From the IMG/VR virus record IMGVR_UViG_3300047471_000084, positions 1 to 41,336 of that record: 41,336 bases of DNA; one strand, 5' to 3'. The position numbers and the translations under genes are program-made. Positions within the stretch are counted from its first letter, which is position 1. Every line of letters starts with the position of its first letter. The stretch is from a virus. The notes beneath the pieces were generated by a model, which did no database searches, was not told the DNA's origin, and worked only from the letters and a program-made list of their open reading frames with translations. This document shows, in pieces, positions 5,541 through 11,306 of the stretch.

Positions 5541-6755
5541 ATGAGACTGACGAAAGAACAATTTGCAGATTACGAGATCATCCGACTTAGGGATGTTATC
5601 GACACCATTGACGCACTGGAATCCGAGGCAGCAGCGCGGGAGAAGGAACTCCTGGAGAGAGGTCCGTTCGCTAGTAAACGTCGGAGTTCGACAAGGCCGC
5701 TAAGTGCCCTGTCACTCTTTTCCGGCGGCGGCGGACTTGATTTAGGGTTTTCAGCCGCCGGCTTCGCGGTCGGATGCTCAAGCGACATAGACCCGTTTTC
5801 CTGCGAAACGTTATTGATCAACAATCGCAAGAAGCCGTTTTACACTCACGCGCATTCGATTGCTGCCGACATTAGAAAAATATCCGCGGCGGACCTTCTC
5901 AAAGAAGCCGATCTGAAAGGACAAATCGACATTGTTCTCGGCGGGCCGCCGTGCCAGGCGTTCTCCGTATTCGGTCAACGCAAAGGCATGCGTGACCCAA
6001 GGGGAAATTTGGTTTGGGAGTACCTGCGGGTTATCCGCGAGGTTCAACCAAGAGCATTCTTGTTCGAGAATGTAGCGGGCCTCAAGTCCATTCACGGCGG
6101 AGAATTGTACGGAGAAATTCTCAAACAGCTAACAGCCTGCGGGTACGCGGTATCTGCACACAGCTATCAAGTGGCGGATTTCGGCATCCCGCAGTTTCGC
6201 GACCGGGTGTTTTTTATCGGTGCCAGAAATGGCGCGGTCGTTCCCCCGATGGAACCTACTCACGGCAATACCCCCGTATTCGTAGCCCAGTATCGTACTG
6301 CTGGCGAGGCGCTGCGCTTCTTGCCGAAGCCGGGGCCGGATAGCGGTATACCCAATCACATTGGGCGGAAGCACAGCAAGCGAATAATAAATCGCTATCA
6401 GACCCTTGAGTTCGGCGAACGCGATCCGAAAACGCGCATTAACAAACTTAACCCAGTCCGCCCGAGCTTCACGATCATCGTCGGTTCCGACAAAGGCGGC
6501 GGCAAAGGCCATGTTCATCCGTTTATACCCCGCGAAGTCACTCCCCGCGAGTCGGCGCGGATGCAGACTTTTCCTGATTGGTGGGAGTTCCACGGCACAG
6601 GGCGTCACGTAATCAGGCAGGTTGGGAATGCCGTGCCGCCCCTGTTTGCCGCGGTGCTTGCCGAGCATGTGAAAATGCATGTGTTTGGCGCGAAGAAAAA
6701 AAGGAGCTATGAGGAGCTGATCGAAATTCTTGGCCTTGACTACCTTCGCGAGTAG
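5541..6755 (+). CDS. C5-cytosine DNA methyltransferase (Dcm family), orphan
   Basis: This 404-residue enzyme transfers methyl from S-adenosylmethionine to cytosine C5 in DNA. All major motifs are visible: I, Leu-Phe-Ser-Gly-Gly-Gly-Gly near 59-65; IV, Gly-Gly-Pro-Pro-Cys-Gln at 134-139 with catalytic Cys138; VI, Glu-Asn-Val at 176-178; VIII, Gln-Phe-Arg-Asp-Arg at 218-222; IX, Arg-Glu-Ser-Ala-Arg at 336-340; X, Gly-Asn-Ala-Val-Pro-Pro at 362-367. The target-recognition region is about 245-325. Residues 1-40 lie outside the catalytic fold and resemble the N-termini of the 7460 and 7848 proteins (Phe-Ala...Ala-Arg-Glu-Lys-Glu-Leu). No intact cognate restriction enzyme is present, so self-protection from host restriction is the likely role. 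Recognition sequence unknown. Confidence 0.95.
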   Translation: MRLTKEQFADYEIIRLRDVIDTIDALESEAAAREKELLERGPFASKRRSSTRPLSALSLFSGGGGLDLGFSAAGFAVGCSSDIDPFSCETLLINNRKKPFYTHAHSIAADIRKISAADLLKEADLKGQIDIVLGGPPCQAFSVFGQRKGMRDPRGNLVWEYLRVIREVQPRAFLFENVAGLKSIHGGELYGEILKQLTACGYAVSAHSYQVADFGIPQFRDRVFFIGARNGAVVPPMEPTHGNTPVFVAQYRTAGEALRFLPKPGPDSGIPNHIGRKHSKRIINRYQTLEFGERDPKTRINKLNPVRPSFTIIVGSDKGGGKGHVHPFIPREVTPRESARMQTFPDWWEFHGTGRHVIRQVGNAVPPLFAAVLAEHVKMHVFGAKKKRSYEELIEILGLDYLRE

Positions 6756-6951
6756 GGATTGGGTTAAGTTTGTAGGTGATGTCAAAGGGTTGTTCACGCG
6801 AGGTCGGCATACCAGAGGAGTCGGATTCATCAAGGACATGGAAAAATACAATCATGCCGCTTTGCTCGGATGGCGGGTACTTCGCTTCACGCCAGCCCAA
6901 GTTTTAGACGGGACGGCCATCGCCTTTATTCATCGAGTGCTGGAATCGTGA
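6730..6951 (+). pseudogene. C-terminal remnant of a DUF559/Vsr-like phage endonuclease
   Basis: The frame from about 6756 to the TGA at 6951 encodes Gly-Arg-His-Thr-Arg-Gly, a Phe-x-x-Asp-x-Glu-Lys-Tyr-Asn segment, Leu-Leu-Gly-Trp-Arg-Val-Leu-Arg-Phe-Thr and Gln-Val-x-x-Gly. This is the C-terminal half of a common phage endonuclease family with a PD-(D/E)XK fold. The N-terminal half with the usual Phe-Asp-Phe-Ala acidic strand is missing, because the frame is closed upstream and runs into the end of the methyltransferase gene. Only TTG starts are available. It is either a decayed nuclease or a short expressed fragment, and lies where a nuclease partner of the methyltransferase would be expected. 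Confidence 0.6.
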
Positions 6952-7004
6952 GACGAGCACGGGTTGCCGAAGTCGGGGCGAGCAGTGCGGAAAGTTACCC
7001 CCCA

Positions 7005-7026
7005 GGAGCCAAGCGGACATGAGTGA
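7005..7026. repeat. Short direct repeat B, copy 2 (22 bp)
   Basis: Identical to 4185-4206. Only the gene-boundary sequence is kept here: the reading frame begun by its ATG stops after three codons, and the upstream frame is unrelated to the 3850 gene. Confidence 0.9.
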
Positions 7027-7137
7027 TTGATGCAGCATTGAGATTGGGGCGGCTAGTGACGGTCATACAGAGCTGAGTGGGACAACGCCGACTCGGAGCA
7101 TCTGGACGCTAGCTAGGTGCAGGTCGCCCTATAGCTG

Positions 7138-7178
7138 CCGGGAGAGTAAGGGCAAGGCGTGTAGACGCGCTCTCCCGG
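7138..7178. other. Hairpin with perfect 9-bp stem upstream of repeat A2
   Basis: CCGGGAGAG at 7138-7146 is the exact reverse complement of 7170-7178. The loop is 23 bases. The stem is G+C-rich and would be stable in RNA, but there is no following U-tract, so a Rho-independent terminator is not well supported. It may insulate the 7221-8330 operon from the methyltransferase transcript. Confidence 0.5.
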
Positions 7179-7183
7179 TTTCA

Positions 7184-7214
7184 GCTAGTCGCACAGAAGT
7201 CTGAACGCGCTCGG
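7184..7214. repeat. Direct repeat A, copy 2 (31 bp)
   Basis: Exact copy of 4839-4869, here wholly intergenic and directly followed by repeat C2. It forms the leader of the 7221-8330 operon. Confidence 0.92.
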
Positions 7215-7230
7215 GGGAGGATGCACTTGG
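7215..7230. repeat. Direct repeat C, copy 2
   Basis: Same 16 bases as 5187-5202, giving the ribosome binding site and first codons of the 7221 gene. It abuts repeat A2 with no gap. Confidence 0.85.
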
Positions 7231-7463
7231 AAAGACGAACCGATTACAAGGAACTGGCGAAGCGGCTGGAAGTGAAAGCGTACATTCCTTCCGATTCGGC
7301 AACGGCGGTAGCGCAGGAACGGTGTAGTGGTTTACTGGAATATTTCCACGTCGCCGTTCGCAACGCAAGCTGGCTTGAAGCGTACGACATGATCGACACA
7401 CTCGTTAGGTCGGCTTACTTGCAGGGCGTCAACGATGCGGCGCGGGCAATGGTGAAAAGATGA
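7221..7463 (+). CDS. Hypothetical helical accessory protein (80 aa)
   Basis: First gene of a four-gene operon in which every junction is an ATGA overlap. The start lies in repeat C2. The protein is helical, with an Ala-Lys-Arg-Leu-Glu-Val segment, a Leu-Leu-Glu-Tyr-Phe-His core and a final Val-Asn-Asp-Ala-Ala-Arg-Ala-Met segment. No motif recognised. Small proteins of this type in phage early regions are often host-interaction factors, but nothing here shows it. Confidence 0.5.
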   Translation: MHLERRTDYKELAKRLEVKAYIPSDSATAVAQERCSGLLEYFHVAVRNASWLEAYDMIDTLVRSAYLQGVNDAARAMVKR

Positions 7464-7508
7464 AGACAGCGAGAGAATTTGCAATGCAAATCATCGACCG
7501 ACATTTCA
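7460..7508. repeat. Repeat D, copy 1 (49 bp, 47 identical)
   Basis: Start region of the 7460 gene, matching 7848-7896 with two substitutions. The similarity resumes over about 38 bp further on, around the Ala-Arg-Glu-Lys-Glu-Leu codons. This indicates a recent partial gene duplication within the operon. Confidence 0.9.
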
Positions 7509-7657
7509 CCGATGCCGGTATGGACATTGCGGAACTGTCCGAGTTAATCGAGGCACGGGAGAAGGAACTCTCAGCGTCAATCTGCGCGTTTCTGCGCCGG
7601 AACGACTTGGACTATGCGGCAACTTTGATTGAGGGGAATCTGGAGGTGAAAAAATGA
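7460..7657 (+). CDS. Small protein carrying the duplicated N-terminal module (65 aa)
   Basis: Its first 49 bases match the start of the 7848 gene at 47 of 49 positions, and a second near-identical stretch encodes Glu-Leu-Ser-Glu-Leu-Ile-Glu-Ala-Arg-Glu-Lys-Glu-Leu. After the roughly 38-residue module comes a short unrelated tail. The module also resembles residues 1-40 of the methyltransferase. It overlaps both neighbours by ATGA. Function unknown; the module looks like a short helical interaction or oligomerisation unit. Confidence 0.55.
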   Translation: MKTAREFAMQIIDRHFTDAGMDIAELSELIEAREKELSASICAFLRRNDLDYAATLIEGNLEVKK

Positions 7658-7851
7658 AGCAAGGTGAACTTGATTCCGCGATTCGCAGGGCGTTAAACAT
7701 TTTCGATGAGTGGGTGGACTGTACGGGAGCAATAGTTAAGCAAACTTCCACCTATTACGAGATTCAGGGCTGTATTGAGGATGCCGTGCATTGTGGTGCT
7801 CAGGCTGCACTCGGAGTCCATAAGCCGTTGGAATCAGAGGTGGAAAGATGA
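7654..7851 (+). CDS. Hypothetical small protein (65 aa)
   Basis: It lies between the two genes that share the duplicated module and is joined to both by ATGA overlaps. The protein is helical and mildly acidic, with two Cys residues spaced too far apart for a knuckle (Asp-Cys-Thr-Gly and Gly-Cys-Ile-Glu) plus His-Cys-Gly. No family recognised. Confidence 0.5.
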   Translation: MKQGELDSAIRRALNIFDEWVDCTGAIVKQTSTYYEIQGCIEDAVHCGAQAALGVHKPLESEVER

Positions 7852-7896
7852 AGACAGCGAGAGAATTTGCAATGGAAATCATTGACCGACATTTCA
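7848..7896. repeat. Repeat D, copy 2
   Basis: Matches 7460-7508 at 47 of 49 bases; see that entry. It encodes the same first 16 residues with one amino-acid change. Confidence 0.9.
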
Positions 7897-8330
7897 ACAG
7901 CACAAGCGCTTCGGACCTTGTGGAACTGTCCGAGTTAATCGAGGCGCGGGAGAAGGAACTCAAGGCTCCGGGGCCGTGCCCGCAGAAACATCCAAAGATA
8001 TTTTGGGTCGAGGGAGTGGGTGCACCGTTCACAAATCGGGATGCATACTGCCAAATCTGTACTGAGCAAGCCGAATTTAGGGTCGAGACAGCCAAGTTGC
8101 AGGCCGAGATCGCGGAACTTAAGGCTCGGAACGAGACATTGATTAAAGTTCAAGATGGAGAAATCGAAGAATACAAGGCCGAGATCGCGGAACTAAAAGA
8201 TCGGCATGAAAACGCAATGGCCACTCTGAGCCTATCTTATCAATCAGGCCGAGAATATGCAGAACTTATAATGGCAAGAGCCGAGATCGCGGAACTCAAT
8301 CGTAAGGTTTTCAAGGACTACCTGAAATGA
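7848..8330 (+). CDS. Coiled-coil protein with duplicated N-terminal module (160 aa)
   Basis: Residues 1-40 repeat the module of the 7460 protein. Residues 41-75 include CPQKH and CQIC, a possible metal site. Residues 80-160 form a coiled coil with three copies of Ala-Glu-Ile-Ala-Glu-Leu, encoded by the same 17-base sequence at 8103, 8178 and 8280. It is last in the operon and is followed by a hairpin at 8391. The repeat structure suggests growth by internal duplication. A scaffold or interaction role is inferred from the coiled coil only. Confidence 0.6.
   Translation: MKTAREFAMEIIDRHFNSTSASDLVELSELIEAREKELKAPGPCPQKHPKIFWVEGVGAPFTNRDAYCQICTEQAEFRVETAKLQAEIAELKARNETLIKVQDGEIEEYKAEIAELKDRHENAMATLSLSYQSGREYAELIMARAEIAELNRKVFKDYLK
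8103..8296. repeat. Three identical 17-base repeats inside the coiled-coil gene
   Basis: The sequence GCCGAGATCGCGGAACT occurs at 8103-8119, 8178-8194 and 8280-8296. The intervals of 75 and 102 bases are multiples of three, so each copy is read in the same frame as Ala-Glu-Ile-Ala-Glu-Leu. Exact codon identity suggests recent duplication or conversion. Confidence 0.9.
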
Positions 8331-8390
8331 AGTTGCGTGGCAAGGTAAAATGTACTTAGTGACCAGGCGCGACCTTAGACGCGCAACACT

Positions 8391-8417
8391 AAGGGGCCGC
8401 TTTACCCCCGGCCCCTT
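8391..8417 (+). terminator. Strong hairpin ending the accessory operon
   Basis: AAGGGGCCG at 8391-8399 pairs perfectly with CGGCCCCTT at 8409-8417 around a 9-base loop. The following bases, CCTCCCT, are pyrimidine-rich but not a U-run. Its position between the accessory operon and the lipoprotein gene makes it a probable terminator or attenuator. Confidence 0.55.
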
Positions 8418-8447
8418 CCTCCCTACTTGGGAGAAACGGAGTAAACA

Positions 8448-8873
8448 TTGCGAAAGCTACTGATTCTACCCTTGTTACTGGCTTTTACGGGATGCTCTGA
8501 TCCTTACGGGACTGCTGCCAAGCTCGCTCAGGACGTTGCCGTTACCGTGAATCAGGCCGATGTTACCGTGGATCAGTTCCGCGTTGCTGGCACGGTCTCT
8601 GCGGACGAAGAGCGGGCTATCCTTGGCTATCTGTCATCCCTGAATACCTTGGACGGCGTGTACATCGGATGCGTGCAGGCAGCGCATGGCAATACGGGAA
8701 CGGTGGGAGGGTTTACTTCTTGCGCCAAGAACCTAGCCTCATCCATAGGCAATCCTGCCACACTTGCAGCCATCCATGTGTCTAATCCAGATACGCAGGC
8801 AAAGGTTACGGCAATCGTTCAGGGAATTGTAACGCTGGTGGATACGACTATCACCGCATTGAATGGAAAGTAA
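8448..8873 (+). CDS. Phage lipoprotein (141 aa)
   Basis: The TTG start at 8448 follows a GGAG site at suitable spacing. The N-terminus has a short basic part, a hydrophobic stretch (Leu-Leu-Ile-Leu-Pro-Leu-Leu-Leu-Ala) and Phe-Thr-Gly-Cys, giving a lipobox with Cys16 as the likely lipidated residue (position -3 is Phe, slightly off consensus). The mature part is Ala/Val/Thr-rich and helical, with two further Cys (Gly-Cys-Val and Ser-Cys-Ala) that could form a disulfide. It probably sits in the envelope facing the periplasm. It could act in superinfection exclusion or lysis, but no o-spanin partner is visible. Confidence 0.65.
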   Translation: MRKLLILPLLLAFTGCSDPYGTAAKLAQDVAVTVNQADVTVDQFRVAGTVSADEERAILGYLSSLNTLDGVYIGCVQAAHGNTGTVGGFTSCAKNLASSIGNPATLAAIHVSNPDTQAKVTAIVQGIVTLVDTTITALNGK

Positions 8874-8884
8874 AGGAGATCACA

Positions 8885-9064
8885 TTGGACCCTATCGCTA
8901 CAATTAACGAAGCTCTCGCAGCCTTGGACGCCCTGCTGAATATTATAAATGCCATTCGTGGTCAGGCTGGACTGTCAGGGGATCAGATTATCGCCGCAGC
9001 CAAAGACCAGACACTAGCCAACAGCGAACAGATTCAACAATTGCTGGCCAATCTTCCTAAGTAA
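8885..9064 (+). CDS. Small helical protein (59 aa), last gene of the rightward arm
   Basis: A TTG start at 8885 has a strong AAAGGAG site just upstream. The protein is helical and Ala/Leu/Gln-rich (Ala-Leu-Ala-Ala-Leu-Asp-Ala-Leu-Leu, then Leu-Ser-Gly-Asp-Gln-Ile-Ile-Ala-Ala-Ala). It lies 11 bases after the lipoprotein stop, so the two are probably co-translated and may work together. No family recognised. Confidence 0.55.
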   Translation: MDPIATINEALAALDALLNIINAIRGQAGLSGDQIIAAAKDQTLANSEQIQQLLANLPK

Positions 9065-9081
9065 CGATAAGGTGTCTTATA

Positions 9082-9122
9082 ATGGACCATATCTCGGTTA
9101 AGGTCCATCATTACGGACCTTA
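9082..9122. terminator. Bidirectional terminator with two alternative hairpins
   Basis: This is where the two arms converge. TAAGGTCC at 9099-9106 pairs with GGACCTTA at 9115-9122. Alternatively ATGGACC at 9082-9088 pairs with GGTCCAT at 9102-9108. The two stems share the GGTCC segment and exclude each other. The second arm of the first stem contains the stop codon of the leftward gene. Long T-runs are absent. Confidence 0.55.
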
Positions 9123-9398
9123 TTCCCCAAAGTAAACAGCCTTAAGCTCCAGAACCGCATTACCGCACAGGAACTGTACCTCCCTGTCCTCATGCTCCGC
9201 GAATCCCTTATCTACCGTGGTCTGGGTGCAATTGACGGTGGATTCCTCTATGTGCCCAGACTTCAGCTTCAGGATTAATTGGGGAGCAGTGTACGGGCGA
9301 GCAACAATCATGTTGCCCTTTATTCTCTGTATGTGGACAGGGAAAGAGCCATCACCTGGCAGCGAACTGACGATTAACAACAGGACAGTGAACTTCAT
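9120..9398 (-). CDS. Possible exported small protein (92 aa), last gene of the leftward arm
   Basis: From ATG 9398 the N-terminus (Met-Lys-Phe-Thr-Val-Leu-Leu-Leu-Ile-Val) looks like a signal peptide or membrane anchor. The rest is beta-like with two Cys (Asn-Cys-Thr and Leu-Cys-Gly). A TTG at 9410 or an ATG at 9311 with AAGG upstream are alternative starts; the last would remove the hydrophobic segment and the overlap with the 9352-9501 gene. No family recognised. Confidence 0.4.
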   Translation of the reverse strand: MKFTVLLLIVSSLPGDGSFPVHIQRIKGNMIVARPYTAPQLILKLKSGHIEESTVNCTQTTVDKGFAEHEDREVQFLCGNAVLELKAVYFGE

Positions 9399-9501
9399 AC
9401 CTCTTCTCAATTACAAAGTCAGCACGTCCGCAGGGGCAGCGAAGCATCTCTGGTTTCTTGGCTTGTAACTCACGGTAGCAATAGGGACAGGTAATCTTCA
9501 C
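9352..9501 (-). CDS. Small zinc-ribbon protein (49 aa)
   Basis: The GTG start at 9501 follows an AAGGGG site seven bases upstream. The product has Cys-Pro-Tyr-Cys near the N-terminus and Cys-Pro-Cys-Gly 16 residues later, an Asp-Phe-Val-Ile-Glu strand and a basic end. This is a typical rubredoxin-like zinc ribbon of the phage Com/Zn-ribbon kind. It overlaps the next leftward gene in another frame. A nucleic-acid or protein-binding role is inferred from the fold. Confidence 0.6.
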   Translation of the reverse strand: MKITCPYCYRELQAKKPEMLRCPCGRADFVIEKRYEVHCPVVNRQFAAR

Positions 9502-9512
9502 GGATTTTCCCC

Positions 9513-10388
9513 TTATCGAATGGTAGTTTCGAACTTGCCGGAAGGCTCTAAGATAGTTCGAAGCATAATTGTATCACTAGGGGAAAGCCCCATAACTTCA
9601 GCGTATCCTCCGAAGAAATCAAGGAAACTAGATGACATTCCACCAAAACATTTCTCCAGCTTGATATTGTTCTGTCCAGGCATCCTTGTAGGCGTGGCGC
9701 ATGGCAGCAGGATACAATCGTGTAGGTGGCCAACGAGGTAAAGATGCGAGCCGGGGAAGCGGGTCATGAAGTGATAGATCATCATGGCCTTGGCACCCTT
9801 GGTCTTGGCGTTACCGGAGCCGTGCCAGAGATGGACCTTGAAACTTTTCCACTTGCCGTAGTTAATGTCTATAAATTGCTGGCCAGAGCTGTAGGGGATC
9901 TTCAGCAGATAGGCAATCATCAAGCCAATATCACCAAAGGTCTTCAGGCCCCTACGTTCATGATTCCCGCCGACGTAGCCCAGAATGCGGTGACGCATGG
10001 GGGCAACCAACTCGCAGAACTGGTAAACCTGTCCCTGAGGCCCGCAGATGTTCTCCCACGGCTGGCCTGGTGATAGCACGGTAGCAGCGTCGATCATGTC
10101 ACCGCCGAAGACTACAAAGCGGTTGGGCTTATCCAGAATCCAGTTGCAGTATTTCTTGAATTGGGGGACGTTGCAGTTGACATGCCCAAACTGCACGTCG
10201 GTGATGTGGATTATCTCAATGGTCTTGAATTCGGCAGGATCAAACTTCCAAGTTACGTATTTGTTTTCACGTCCATAGGCCATTCCGAGGGAAGGTTGTG
10301 CGGCGTATTCTTGAAGGGAGTTTTCTAAAGTAGTGAGGGCGTCTAATGTGGAGGGGGAAAGCTTCTTTCTTGGAATCAGTTCAGTCAT
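9513..10388 (-). CDS. Calcineurin-like metallophosphoesterase (291 aa)
   Basis: The metal-site motifs occur in order: Asp-Val-Gln-Phe-Gly-His at 64-69 (with Gln where Asp-x-His usually has His), Gly-Gly-Asp at 95-97, Gly-Asn-His-Glu at 141-144, Trp-His-Gly at 188-190 and Gly-His-Leu-His-Asp at 220-224. Enzymes of this fold hydrolyse phosphomono- or diesters with two metal ions; the substrate cannot be told from sequence. It overlaps the upstream zinc-knuckle gene by ATGA and lies after the lysis genes on the late transcript. Nucleotide or nucleic-acid processing in infection is possible. Confidence 0.85.
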   Translation of the reverse strand: MTELIPRKKLSPSTLDALTTLENSLQEYAAQPSLGMAYGRENKYVTWKFDPAEFKTIEIIHITDVQFGHVNCNVPQFKKYCNWILDKPNRFVVFGGDMIDAATVLSPGQPWENICGPQGQVYQFCELVAPMRHRILGYVGGNHERRGLKTFGDIGLMIAYLLKIPYSSGQQFIDINYGKWKSFKVHLWHGSGNAKTKGAKAMMIYHFMTRFPGSHLYLVGHLHDCILLPCATPTRMPGQNNIKLEKCFGGMSSSFLDFFGGYAEVMGLSPSDTIMLRTILEPSGKFETTIR

Positions 10389-10597
10389 ATTTTGTTAGCC
10401 TGAATCCTTTTCGCGCTACGTCTGGATGCTTCCTTGGCTGCTAGGTAAGCTCTCCACTTTGGCTTAGCGTGCTGCCGTTTCTTGGCCCCATACTGCGAAT
10501 ACCTGTTATGACAAGTGCAACACTGCTGCTGGCATCTGAATTGGTTGCGCCTAGACTTCAGGACCGGCCTAAGTCCGCACGTAACGCAAAGTATCAA
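10385..10597 (-). CDS. Zinc-knuckle basic protein (70 aa)
   Basis: The TTG start overlaps the TGA of the endolysin gene (TTGA). Cys pairs CVTC and CCTC are separated by a basic stretch and followed by an Arg/Lys/Ala-rich helical tail. This is a zinc ribbon with a nucleic-acid-binding look. It lies between endolysin and phosphoesterase, in step with both. Function unknown. Confidence 0.5.
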   Translation of the reverse strand: MILCVTCGLRPVLKSRRNQFRCQQQCCTCHNRYSQYGAKKRQHAKPKWRAYLAAKEASRRSAKRIQANKI

Positions 10598-11088
10598 GCG
10601 TCTAGTCCCGTGTCATCCCACACCGCTTCTTGTCCTCCGGTCTCATATGCTGCCCTTACCGCATCGTCTGGGCTTACCGGGAGTCTTCCTGTGAGTTGGA
10701 AGTGGGGACAGTCTGGGAAGGTGCGCCATCTACTTCCAGAGACGAGGCCAACTGATTCGCCCACCGCAATAATTCTCTTCCATGCGGGGTGGGAGGCGTT
10801 CCAGTCGGGTATTCCGCCATCAAACGGCGCAACATCGACTCCGAGGCCATAGTTATGCCAGCTAGTTCCGGCCTTTGCATGAGTCACCACCTGCTTAGGA
10901 TTTACGATGTTTCCCTGTGCGTCCCTACCTTCTGCGTATAGCGCAGCCTGTTCCTTCCAAGACCTGAGGGCCGTAGTTACCCGGATAGTTATGTTCTCCA
11001 GTGCTAGAAGTTCAGCCATTGACCTGACCTTCTCGGCCAGTGCGGGATGAATTTCAGCTAGTAGTTTCTCGGAGAAGGAGTCCATCAT
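10594..11088 (-). CDS. Endolysin, M15 family L-Ala-D-Glu or D-Ala-D-Ala peptidase
   Basis: This 164-residue protein has the zinc ligands of the M15 (VanY/T5 endolysin) family: Ser-Trp-His-Asn-Tyr-Gly at 76-81 (His78), Gly-Val-Asp at 83-85 (Asp85), and a Cys-Pro-His-Phe-Gln segment with His129. A Thr-Ala-Leu-Arg-Ser segment and a Phe-Pro-Asp-Cys-Pro motif also fit. It cleaves peptidoglycan peptide stems at the end of infection. There is no signal peptide, so export by a holin is expected; the two upstream membrane proteins are candidates. The gene overlaps the membrane protein gene upstream by ATGA. Confidence 0.88.
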   Translation of the reverse strand: MMDSFSEKLLAEIHPALAEKVRSMAELLALENITIRVTTALRSWKEQAALYAEGRDAQGNIVNPKQVVTHAKAGTSWHNYGLGVDVAPFDGGIPDWNASHPAWKRIIAVGESVGLVSGSRWRTFPDCPHFQLTGRLPVSPDDAVRAAYETGGQEAVWDDTGLDA

Positions 11089-11306
11089 AGCCGGATGTGG
11101 TCCACCTTGGTTTCGATTCTGGACAGACTGTTCATAATGTCCCTGTGTCTGGCTTCGTACTCGTCCCTGGTTATGAACTTTGCTGCTATGGATTGACTGC
11201 TACTGCCATTGCCGTTCTTGCCGATCAGCGATTTGGCCCAATTCAATCCCAGGATAATTCCTGCAACAACTCCACCGCTTGCACCACCGTTAACGATGTC
11301 ACTCAT
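11085..11306 (-). CDS. Single-span membrane protein, holin-like (73 aa)
   Basis: Residues 8-29 form a Gly/Ala/Ile-rich membrane helix (Gly-Gly-Val-Val-Ala-Gly-Ile-Ile-Leu-Gly) followed by a polar linker and a charged helix (Arg-Asp-Glu-Tyr-Glu-Ala-Arg-His to Glu-Thr-Lys-Val-Asp-His). The layout resembles small phage holin or antiholin partners placed just before the endolysin. It overlaps neighbours by ATGA on both sides. The lysis role is inferred from topology and position. Confidence 0.55.
   Translation of the reverse strand: MSDIVNGGASGGVVAGIILGLNWAKSLIGKNGNGSSSQSIAAKFITRDEYEARHRDIMNSLSRIETKVDHIRL

Larger units (their letters stand above)
6952..7220. other. Non-coding stretch with repeats B2, A2 and a strong hairpin
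   Basis: About 270 bp without a credible gene. It contains B2 (7005-7026) with a truncated Met-Ser-Asp-stop start, then 157 bp with no gene, then A2 (7184-7214) running straight into C2 (7215-7230). A perfect 9-bp inverted repeat (CCGGGAGAG at 7138-7146 with CTCTCCCGG at 7170-7178) encloses a 23-base loop and is followed by TTTCA, too short a T-run for a clear terminator. It could be a decayed gene block, a structured leader or a small RNA. Confidence 0.55.

Noticed and set aside
6129-6851. Leftward 240-codon frame opposite the methyltransferase
   Set aside because: The plus strand has all C5 methyltransferase motifs; the minus frame has no motif or ribosome site.
7027-7183. tRNA-like impression (GGGCGGC ... 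GTCGCCC and a GGTGCAGGTC segment)
   Set aside because: No proper T-loop, anticodon stem or CCA-compatible acceptor could be built; no tRNA was found anywhere in the window.
4839-7214. Insertion sequence or transposon bounded by repeat A
   Set aside because: There is no transposase, no terminal inverted repeats, and the repeats are direct and gene-boundary associated; recombination between boundaries explains it better.
8103-8296. CRISPR-like spacing of 17-base repeats
   Set aside because: The repeats are in frame within a coiled-coil gene, at unequal intervals, and too few for an array.
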